Assembly: GCA_944321755.1 (NCBI GenBank)
Contig: CALUMM010000005.1
Coordinates: forward strand, 1-64,000
Length of the DNA stretch: 64,000 bases
Direction: 5' to 3'
Source: an uncultured Alistipes sp.
GTDB lineage: Bacteria > Bacteroidota > Bacteroidia > Bacteroidales > Rikenellaceae
Shown here: positions 36,218 to 43,017 of the stretch, piece after piece
Layout: each line of letters starts with the position of its first letter
Numbering within the stretch: the first letter of the stretch is position 1
The notes under the pieces: generated by a model
What the model saw: the letters and a program-made list of their open reading frames with translations, nothing else
Database searches by the model: none
What the model was told of the DNA's origin: nothing
Position numbers and translations under genes: made by a program

Positions 36218-38566
36218 ATGATGAAAACCATGAACCGAATCTTGAAAAAATGGGTGGCCCTTGCGGCACTCCTGCTGTTGTCCGCGGGTACGGTCTGCGG
36301 GCAGCCTTTCCTGCGGCTGCCGTCGATTGTCGGCGACCACATGGTGCTTCAGGCCGATACGGTCGTCACGCTCCACGGCTGGGCCGATCCCAATGCCCGG
36401 GTTACGGTGACCCCCTCGTGGGGTGAGCCGGTGACCGTGCGCGTTGGTTTCGATACGAAGTGGGAGGTGAAGTTGAGGACCCCCGAGGCTTCGTCGAAGG
36501 CCCATACCATCGTCTTCCAGAGCAACCGGAAGGCTGCCCGGACGGTCAAGGATGTGCTGATCGGCCAGGTTTGGCTCTGCAGCGGACAGTCGAACATGAA
36601 CTGGAGTGCCGCAAACGGAATTGTGGACATGAAGCAGGAGTTGACGGGCAAACTGAACCCGCAGATCCGCCTCTTCACCGTCACGAAAAACAGTTCGCCC
36701 TATCCGTCCGAGGATTGTGTCGGACGCTGGGAGGTGTGCGATGCCGAGAGTGCGCTGTACTTCAGCGCTGTGGGGTATTTCTTCGGCAAACGGCTCGCCG
36801 AAGAGCTCCGTCAACCCGTCGGACTGGTCAACTCGTCGTGGGGCGGGACACCGGTCGAGGTGTGGACGCCGGCCTCCGCCATGAAGAAGAACCCGCAGAT
36901 GGTCGACGCCTGGAAGAAACACTCCAAATACGGCCGCGGCTGGGATATTGGTTCGCTCTACAATGCGATGATCGTGCCGCTGCTCCGGACGACCTTTGCC
37001 GGGGCGATCTGGTACCAGGGCGAATCGAACAAGGAGAATGCCGCGCTCTATGGCGAGGAGTTCCGCCTGATGATCGAGAGCTGGCGCAAGGCTTTCCATC
37101 AGACGTTGCCCTTCTATTTCGTCCAGATCGCGCCTCATGCCCGGACCGAAGGCGGTATTACGGGGGCTCTGGTCCGCGAACAGCAGGCGCGTGTGGCCGC
37201 GACGGTGCCCGAAACGGGCATGGTCGTCATCCCGGATCTGGTCGATGACGTTACGAACATCCATCCGGCCTACAAGAAAGGGGTGGGTGACCGCCTGGCC
37301 GGATGGGCGCTCGGCGAGGTGTACGGAAAGAAAGACCATAAATACCGCCATGCGACCTTCCGCTCGGCCGAGTTCAAGCGCAATCAGGTCATTGTCTCGT
37401 TCGACCATGCCGAGGGCGGTCTCGTCTGCCCGGAGGGGTCGATCGTGGGGCTGGAGGTGTGCGACGCCTCGATGCGCTTTGTCCCGGCCCAGGGGATGAT
37501 CGACGAACGGACCGGTTCGCTGGTCGTTTGGAGCAAGGGCGTGTCGCGTCCCGTAGCTGTCCGTTATTGTTTCAGCGATGGGGCTATTGGAAACCTCTTC
37601 GATGCGGCGGGACTCCCCGTAGCACCGTTCCGCAGCGACGCGGACAATGCCGCAGCGCCGGCCCGGCTGCCCGACGATGCCGTTTCTCGCATGGAGGTGA
37701 CGGCCCGCGGCGACGGATTCGAGGTCCGACCCTTTGCAGAGGGCGCGAAAATCTTCCTGAACCGGACCTATCCGTTGACGACGCTCCCCGCACGCTTCGC
37801 GGGATTCGAAATGCTGGCCCACAATGCGGGATCGAATCTCGAACAACCCTGCACCGTGACGGCCTCCGCTGCCGGACGTATCTACCTCATCGCACGCCGC
37901 AACTCCATTACGGCGGCCGATCTGCGGAGTTGGAAGCGTGAACGCAACTCCGAGGTGCGTTATACGACGCGGGACAAGAGCAATCCCGGCATCCTGGATA
38001 TTTACTACAAGGAGGTGAAGGCCGGTGAGCGGGTGGAGCTTCCGACCACGAAGGATTTCGCGGGCATCACGCTCCTCGCGGCGAAGATCGGCTATGCAAA
38101 TCCGAATCCCAAGGCGGAGGCGGCAAAATCCGCTTCGGCTCCCGTTTCGCGCATGAAGGTGACGGCGCGTGGCGAGGGATACGAGGTGCGGAGCTTTGGC
38201 GTGGGTGTGAAACCCTTCCTGAATCGGGTTTATCCTCTGTCGATGGTTCCGGAGCGCTTCGCGGGGTTCAGGATGCTGGCACACGAGGCCGGGCAGAAAC
38301 TCGGGCAGCGCTGCACCGTAACCGCCGGATCCGACGGCCGTGTCTACCTTGTGGCTCGCCGCAACAAGTATACGGCGGCGGACCTGAAGGGCTGGACCCG
38401 GGAACCCGATTCCGAGGTGCGCTATACGACGCATGACAAGAGCAAACCCGGCATTCTGGATATCTATTACAAGGAGGTGAAGTCCGGAGATCGGGTGGCG
38501 TTGCCCGTTACCGACGATTTCGCGGGGATGACGTTGATTGCAAACGAAATAGAATACGAGAAATAG
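36218..38566 (+). CDS. SGNH-type sialate O-acetylesterase family protein with tandem C-terminal modules
   Basis: 782 residues, signal peptide ending about AGTVCGQ. The esterase part (about 28-480) has the family motifs CSGQSNM (nucleophile S125), NSSWGGTPVEVW, IWYQGESN and DLVDDVTNIHPAYK (D...H349 pair), so it removes O-acetyl groups from sialic acid or other glycans. Unusually, residues about 490-626 and 644-782 form two copies of one module (VSRMEVTARGDGFEVR / VSRMKVTARGEGYEVR; ARRNSITAADLRSW / ARRNKYTAADLKGW; GILDIYYKEVKAGERVELP / GILDIYYKEVKSGDRVALP). These are probably glycan-binding domains, but I recognise no family. The next gene starts one base after its stop codon. Confidence 0.82.
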   Translation: MMKTMNRILKKWVALAALLLLSAGTVCGQPFLRLPSIVGDHMVLQADTVVTLHGWADPNARVTVTPSWGEPVTVRVGFDTKWEVKLRTPEASSKAHTIVFQSNRKAARTVKDVLIGQVWLCSGQSNMNWSAANGIVDMKQELTGKLNPQIRLFTVTKNSSPYPSEDCVGRWEVCDAESALYFSAVGYFFGKRLAEELRQPVGLVNSSWGGTPVEVWTPASAMKKNPQMVDAWKKHSKYGRGWDIGSLYNAMIVPLLRTTFAGAIWYQGESNKENAALYGEEFRLMIESWRKAFHQTLPFYFVQIAPHARTEGGITGALVREQQARVAATVPETGMVVIPDLVDDVTNIHPAYKKGVGDRLAGWALGEVYGKKDHKYRHATFRSAEFKRNQVIVSFDHAEGGLVCPEGSIVGLEVCDASMRFVPAQGMIDERTGSLVVWSKGVSRPVAVRYCFSDGAIGNLFDAAGLPVAPFRSDADNAAAPARLPDDAVSRMEVTARGDGFEVRPFAEGAKIFLNRTYPLTTLPARFAGFEMLAHNAGSNLEQPCTVTASAAGRIYLIARRNSITAADLRSWKRERNSEVRYTTRDKSNPGILDIYYKEVKAGERVELPTTKDFAGITLLAAKIGYANPNPKAEAAKSASAPVSRMKVTARGEGYEVRSFGVGVKPFLNRVYPLSMVPERFAGFRMLAHEAGQKLGQRCTVTAGSDGRVYLVARRNKYTAADLKGWTREPDSEVRYTTHDKSKPGILDIYYKEVKSGDRVALPVTDDFAGMTLIANEIEYEK

Positions 38567-38567
38567 G

Positions 38568-40583
38568 ATGAAACGGTTGCTTCTTTCGCTCTTCGGAGCC
38601 CTCTTTTCCATGGGGATATTGTGTGCCTCCGCACCTTTGCGCCATGCCCATCCGGTGATGGCCGGAGGTGAGGAGGGACTCTCTCCCATGTCCTTCGGAT
38701 TGACCTACAGCAACCTCCCGCGCGGGTTTGCTTACATCTCTTCCGACGCCTATCCCGATCTCTTCGTCCTCGTCACGCGGGGACTTCGCGAAGCGTTGGG
38801 TTTCTGGCGCTGTGCCTACGATGCTACGGCCGAGGACGGATCGCTGATTTACCGCGCTCCCGAACGGGTTACGACCCCTTGGGATCAGAAAAACGGAGTC
38901 CCGCCTTCGCAGATCCGGATTTTCCAGGATGGCGGAGAGGTCTATCTGCTGCGTCTTCGGGCCAAACTTCTCTACGTGGCCCGCTGGGACGGTGAGAGCG
39001 CCTTCGAGGAGATTGCCGTGAACGAGTTGAAGGGTCTCGACTATCCGATCGCCTCGTTCGACTGCATCCGCCGCAACAAGCGGGACCTGGAACTGGCGAT
39101 CCTTTGCCACGACGGACAGGCCTATCGCCCCGAAACCTTCAAGGGCGACCGGCAGTCCTATTACGACGGTGCCGGGATCTATCGGGGCGCCCTGCACGGT
39201 TCGGGACTGTTCCGCATGACGATCGATGCGGGAAACTGGCGCCAGATCAGCGACGTGGAGCAGGTCGGCCGGGACATAAATCTGGTGATCGGTGCCAGTG
39301 AAGTGGCCTGTGTGCGTTCCGAGGACGGCAGCTACGACGGTTACCTCTTCACCAACCGCCTGGGAAGCATGAAGTTTATCCCTTACCGGAAAGGTTCGGC
39401 GGGCGAGGGCCTGGCTCCGATCCATGTCATGCAGGATGAGCAGCGGGTCCGGGTCCATACGGCCTACAGTTCGAGAGTTATCCCGTTCTCTGCAGATCGG
39501 GCGGGACGCCGTGACCTGATTATCGGCGGTGAGTCGGCGATGTACCGCTACCGCTTCCTGGGGCAGACCTCGACGGGTGCCCCGATCTATTCTGATCCGG
39601 AGCCGATCCTGCAGCGCAATGCTCCGCTCTACGGAGGTTCGCTGACGGTCCCGAACGTCGTGGATTGGGACGGTGACGGCGCGCTCGATATCGTGGCCGG
39701 GAATTCGGAAGGACGCCTGCTGTTCTTCAAGAACCGCGGTACGAATCTCGAACCGGATTTCGCACGTTCCGAAGAGTTGTGGGCCGGTGGTCGGCCGATC
39801 CTGCTGCGCCCCGGATACCATGTGGTGCAGGGTCCCTTCGAGGCGTCGTGGGGCTATCTCTGCCCGACGGTTTGCGACTGGAACGGCGATGGACTGCTCG
39901 ATGTGGTCGTCTCGGGATCGCGGGCCAAGTTCGAGGTGATGTTGAACCGCGGAACCCGCGAAAAGCCCCAACTCGACGCTCCCGTGGCCCTGAGTGTGGA
40001 CAATCTGGAGCTGTACGGCACGTGGCGTGTCCGCCCGGCGATTGCGAAGATCGGAGACCGCAACGTGATCGTGATCATGGACAGCGACAACGCCCTGCAC
40101 CTCTATCGTCAGGTCGACGACTTCCATGTTGAGGATGCCGGGAAACTGCGCCTGACCGACGGCTCTCCGATCTCGGGCCACAACGACGCCCAGGAGCCGC
40201 TGGGACAGATGGGGCGCGGGAAACTGCGCTTCGTGGACTGGAACGGTGACGGGAAACTGGACCTGTTGATCGGTTCGATCAAGCGTTCGTCCTATCCGTC
40301 GCCCGAACGCGGGCTCCCCTATACACGTTTCAAGAAGAAGCAGATCGGAATGCAGGTGATGCTGCTTCTCAATGTCGGCACCAACGAACGGATGGTCTTC
40401 AAGGAGCCGGTCCAGTTCCAGGTCGACGGGAAGGATTTCCCGCTCGGAGCGCATTCGAATGCTCCGGAGCCGTGCCTGCTGGGCGATACGTCGAACGGTC
40501 CCAATCTGTTGGTGGGGTGTGAGAGCGGCAAGTATTTCTTCTTCGAGCACGATCGGCTCACAACGGTCGGAATCGACGACTGA
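38568..40583 (+). CDS. Secreted FG-GAP beta-propeller protein (locus A, last)
   Basis: 671 residues with signal peptide MKRLLLSLFGALFSMGILCASA. Calcium loops DWDGDGALDI, DWNGDGLLDV and DWNGDGKLDL lie in the second half; the first half has degenerate blades. Shared layout with the first operon gene (for example ASWGYLCPTVCDWNGDG versus RKWGYTVLSVADWDGDG, and GKLRFVDWNGDGKLDLLIG versus RKICFTDWDGDGRLDLIV) indicates paralogy. It starts one base after the esterase stop codon and ends 6 bp before a terminator, closing the operon. Lyase, hydrolase or binding function cannot be decided. Confidence 0.78.
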   Translation: MKRLLLSLFGALFSMGILCASAPLRHAHPVMAGGEEGLSPMSFGLTYSNLPRGFAYISSDAYPDLFVLVTRGLREALGFWRCAYDATAEDGSLIYRAPERVTTPWDQKNGVPPSQIRIFQDGGEVYLLRLRAKLLYVARWDGESAFEEIAVNELKGLDYPIASFDCIRRNKRDLELAILCHDGQAYRPETFKGDRQSYYDGAGIYRGALHGSGLFRMTIDAGNWRQISDVEQVGRDINLVIGASEVACVRSEDGSYDGYLFTNRLGSMKFIPYRKGSAGEGLAPIHVMQDEQRVRVHTAYSSRVIPFSADRAGRRDLIIGGESAMYRYRFLGQTSTGAPIYSDPEPILQRNAPLYGGSLTVPNVVDWDGDGALDIVAGNSEGRLLFFKNRGTNLEPDFARSEELWAGGRPILLRPGYHVVQGPFEASWGYLCPTVCDWNGDGLLDVVVSGSRAKFEVMLNRGTREKPQLDAPVALSVDNLELYGTWRVRPAIAKIGDRNVIVIMDSDNALHLYRQVDDFHVEDAGKLRLTDGSPISGHNDAQEPLGQMGRGKLRFVDWNGDGKLDLLIGSIKRSSYPSPERGLPYTRFKKKQIGMQVMLLLNVGTNERMVFKEPVQFQVDGKDFPLGAHSNAPEPCLLGDTSNGPNLLVGCESGKYFFFEHDRLTTVGIDD

Positions 40584-40589
40584 TGAAAA

Positions 40590-40618
40590 GGGCGGGGTGA
40601 ATCCCCGCCCTGTTTTTT
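40590..40618 (+). terminator. Rho-independent terminator of the locus A operon
   Basis: Stem GGGCGGGG (40590-40597) / CCCCGCCC (40603-40610), loop TGAAT, preceded by AAAA and followed by TGTTTTTT. Confidence 0.92.
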
Positions 40619-40647
40619 AGCGGGAGGCCGGTTCCGGATGGAGCGGA
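40613..40647. repeat. 35-bp repeat, copy 2: orphan FGGY-kinase 3' end
   Basis: Identical to 13769-13803. On the minus strand it reads IPVPLHPEPASR-stop, matching the kinase C-terminus APAPLHPEPASR-stop, but no kinase gene is attached; the next minus-strand gene ends at 40684. It looks like the scar of a duplicated or relocated kinase gene joined to a different terminator. Confidence 0.85.
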
Positions 40648-40683
40648 ACCGGAATTGTCTTGCTTCTCCTCTTTCCGGTCTGG

Positions 40684-41376
40684 TCAGCCGATGAGTTTCA
40701 GCAGGCGGCTCTCCGCCGTGTCGGGGAAAAGCCGCCGGAAATGGGTGAGGATGCGTTCGAATGATTCGGAAGGGCTTCGGTCGACGGCGAGCACTCCGTA
40801 AAGTGTCTCCGGAGTCGTGTAGCGGGCTACACCCCAGCCGTAGGGGTTGCCGTGGCGGTCAATGTTGTACTCGAAGTCCGCAATCACGAGACGCATCTCC
40901 ATCTGCAGGCGCGTCAGAATCGGGTCCAGGGAGATCTTTTCATCCTCCGGGACTTCGGACGTGAGGTCCCTTGCAGAGCGTTTGCCGCGTCCCCGGGCAA
41001 AGCCGAGCATCCGGCGCAGCTCCTGGATGGTGGCCGAGCCTTCGACCTGGATGGTCTGCAGCACCACGTCGTCCAGGGCGGCCGTATCCTCGTTGGGCGC
41101 CAGCAGCCGCGAACGCCGGTAATTGGCCCAGTCGGGCAGCCATTCGCGGCTGACGAAACCCGCCTTGCGGTTGAAGAACTTGCCGTAGGCGCAGTGTCCC
41201 TCGCGGATCACGGGGCCTTTCCACTCCCAGGCACCCTCCTCGTCGCTGAACCAGTACTCCGGAGCAATCATCTCCTCAATCGAGAAACCGGCGATCCCGC
41301 ACCGGAAAAAGGGTAGAAATCCGAGTTCGAGGCAGCGCTCCTCGATATCGGATGAACTGTTTAAAAGTCGTTTCAT
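40684..41376 (-). CDS. AlkZ-related/winged-helix hypothetical protein
   Basis: 230 residues, cytoplasmic. It begins MKRLLNSSSDIEERCLELGFLPFF and contains SIEEMIAPEYWFSDEEGAWEWKGPVIREGHCAYGKFFNRKAGFVSREWLPDWANYRR, a pattern I associate with Bacteroidetes proteins annotated as AlkZ-related. The middle part (TIQVEGSATIQELRRMLGF) looks like the wheel of a winged helix. AlkZ proteins are DNA glycosylases, but the QxQ catalytic motif of that family is not evident, so no enzymatic activity should be assumed. It is monocistronic between the two loci. Confidence 0.55.
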   Translation of the reverse strand: MKRLLNSSSDIEERCLELGFLPFFRCGIAGFSIEEMIAPEYWFSDEEGAWEWKGPVIREGHCAYGKFFNRKAGFVSREWLPDWANYRRSRLLAPNEDTAALDDVVLQTIQVEGSATIQELRRMLGFARGRGKRSARDLTSEVPEDEKISLDPILTRLQMEMRLVIADFEYNIDRHGNPYGWGVARYTTPETLYGVLAVDRSPSESFERILTHFRRLFPDTAESRLLKLIG

Positions 41377-41396
41377 AACGCTTGGCTTTCTTCGGA

Positions 41397-41404
41397 CAAA
41401 TTTA
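41397..41404 (-). promoter_or_regulatory. Candidate -7 element for the AlkZ-related gene
   Basis: On the minus strand this reads TAAATTTG, a full match to TAnnTTTG, 20 bp before the start at 41376. No clear -33 TTTG is seen. Confidence 0.45.
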
Positions 41405-41607
41405 TCGTTAAATTTTCAGAAATGTAACAATGTCGGCTAAAGACTTCGCAGTTTCCCTGGAGGAATCGCTGGCTGAACTTCCGAACCCCGAGAGCCCCTC
41501 CCCGAAGAATGATTCCGGATGGACCATGCGGTATGGTCCGGTGCAATCGAACCCGTTCGCGTGAAGAAGTTTTTCGCGGAAAATTCGGGTTATTCCCGAT
41601 TTTCTGC

Positions 41608-41615
41608 TAAATTTG
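41608..41615 (+). promoter_or_regulatory. Candidate -7 element for the locus B LacI gene
   Basis: TAAATTTG matches TAnnTTTG; TTCG 20 nt upstream (41584-41587) is a degenerate -33 box. Transcription from here supports translation from the ATG at 41642, not from the longer open frame at 41519. A hairpin, GGACCAT/ATGGTCC around 41520-41538, lies upstream. Confidence 0.5.
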
Positions 41616-41641
41616 TCTGTACTCATCAACCTTTTCACGGA

Positions 41642-42658
41642 ATGAAACGGACCATAACCATCAAGGACGTGGCGAAAGAATTGTCGTGTTCCATTTCGAC
41701 CGTGTCCCGGGCCTTCAACGACAAATACGATATCAATCCCGAAACCCGGCGGAAGATTCTCGAACGCGCCAGAGAGATGGGCTATACGCCCAATCCGTTG
41801 GCTCGCAGGCTGCCGCAGCATCAGACCTTTCTAATCGGAGTCGTCGTTCCCGAGTTCATCAACGCCTTCTTTCCGCGGGTTATTGCCGGTATTCAGGAGA
41901 TCATGCTCAAGGCCGGTTATCAGGTGCTGATCATGTCGTCGAACGAGGACGAACGGAATGAACTCGAAATCGTCAAGAAACTCGAAGCCTATCAGGTGGA
42001 CGGACTCATCATTTCGTTTACCTACCGCTCGCGCGACATGAGTTATTTCCAAAGCTTGATCGACCGCAATTTCCCCATCGTACAGTTCAACCGCGTGAGC
42101 AGTAAACTCAATACGCCAAAGGTGATTTTCGACGACTACCAGTGGGCTGCGTGTGCCGTCGAACACTTGATCGAGCAGGGAAATTCCCGAATATACCATT
42201 TCGCGGGACCCGGTAACATGTGGGTGACCCAGAACCGCAAACGGGGTTTCGTGGACGCCATGCACAAGCACGGACTGCCATGTGGCCCCGAAACGATATT
42301 CGAAGCGGGAATCTTCAGCGAGGACGGCGCCGAAACGGCCCGGCGGCTGATCCAGACCGGAAATATCCCCCAGGCGATCTTCTGTTTCAATGATCCGCTG
42401 GCCATCGGCGCCATGCAGGAGTTCAAGGAGCATGGATACGAAATTCCACGCGATGTGGCATTCGTCGGATTCACCGAATCGAGCATTGCCCGCTACGTGA
42501 CACCCGGCCTGACCAGTGTCGAGCAACCCACTCAGGAACTTGGCGAAAAGGTCGCGCGGCTGCTGCTCGAATTGATCCGGACACACCATCCGTTGCTGAA
42601 TCAAACCCTCGTCCTGAACGGAAAACTCAATATCCGGAGGTCCTCCCTGCGGAAGTGA
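41642..42658 (+). CDS. LacI-family transcriptional regulator of locus B
   Basis: 338 residues from the ATG at 41642. The frame is open back to 41519, but the upstream 41 residues are unlike the family and the promoter lies inside them. The helix-turn-helix is textbook: ITIKDVAKELSCSISTVSRAFND (residues 4-26) and hinge ERAREMGYTPNPLARRLPQ. The effector-binding domain begins TFLIGVVVPEFINAFFPRVIAGIQEIMLKAGY. A LacI-type palindrome lies 145 bp after its stop, before the SusC gene, so it likely represses or activates the locus B operon in response to a sugar. Confidence 0.93.
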   Translation: MKRTITIKDVAKELSCSISTVSRAFNDKYDINPETRRKILERAREMGYTPNPLARRLPQHQTFLIGVVVPEFINAFFPRVIAGIQEIMLKAGYQVLIMSSNEDERNELEIVKKLEAYQVDGLIISFTYRSRDMSYFQSLIDRNFPIVQFNRVSSKLNTPKVIFDDYQWAACAVEHLIEQGNSRIYHFAGPGNMWVTQNRKRGFVDAMHKHGLPCGPETIFEAGIFSEDGAETARRLIQTGNIPQAIFCFNDPLAIGAMQEFKEHGYEIPRDVAFVGFTESSIARYVTPGLTSVEQPTQELGEKVARLLLELIRTHHPLLNQTLVLNGKLNIRRSSLRK

Positions 42659-42704
42659 GCCTGTCGCGCCTCTGCGCACGATCCGTCCCTCTCTCCCGCC
42701 TTCT

Positions 42705-42737
42705 TCCCTGCCGAAACGCTCCTGGGCAGGGATTTTT
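42705..42737 (+). terminator. Rho-independent terminator after the locus B regulator
   Basis: Stem TCCCTGCC (42705-42712) / GGCAGGGA (42725-42732), 12-nt loop, followed by TTTTTATTT. Confidence 0.85.
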
Positions 42738-42802
42738 ATTTGTTTCCCGCCCCGGCAGTTTCGGCAACCCTGTCGCGGAGGCCGACCCCGAATGCCCCGA
42801 TT

Positions 42803-42835
42803 CGGAAACGTTTCCGTAAAATAAAAACGTTTCCG
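42803..42835 (+). promoter_or_regulatory. LacI-type operator pair before locus B
   Basis: CGGAAACGTTTCCG (42803-42816) is a perfect 14-bp palindrome with central CG. Twelve bases further, AAAACGTTTCCG (42824-42835) repeats the core AAACGTTT and the right arm. The sites lie upstream of the candidate -7 box at 42882. Confidence 0.6.
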
Positions 42836-43017
42836 AAAAAAATAAACCGGAAATCGTTCTTTCTTTCCGGGTGTCATTCAGTATCTTGCATACGGTTCCA
42901 CCGCGGGGAACCCGTAAGGCAGTTCCGGAAACCGGTCGGGAAATCCGAGTCCCGGGACTTCTTCCGGAAAAGGAAACGCTGCTTTTGTATTGGAATAATT
43001 ACCTAAAATCTAACGAA

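Larger units (their letters stand above)
42659..43017. other. 359-bp regulatory gap before the locus B SusC gene
   Basis: Holds the regulator's terminator (42705-42737), a palindromic operator and a half-matching second site (42803-42835), a candidate -7 box TATCTTGC (42882-42889) and a leader of about 120 nt. The open frame entering from 42871 is not considered coding before 43018. Confidence 0.6.

Noticed and set aside
17897..40583. Reading locus A as a dedicated sialic-acid (nan) operon
   Set aside because: A NAL-family aldolase, symporter, sialidase-like propellers and an O-acetylesterase are suggestive, but FRIP motifs, ManNAc kinase and epimerase genes are missing and fucI plus a ribulokinase-type kinase point elsewhere. 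Kept only as an alternative.
41519..41641. Extended N-terminus of the locus B LacI ORF
   Set aside because: LacI-family HTH domains start within a few residues of the initiator Met, and a TAAATTTG promoter box lies inside the extension.
42871..43017. Extended N-terminus of the locus B SusC ORF
   Set aside because: It would place 49 non-signal residues before a good signal peptide and would start upstream of the candidate promoter box.
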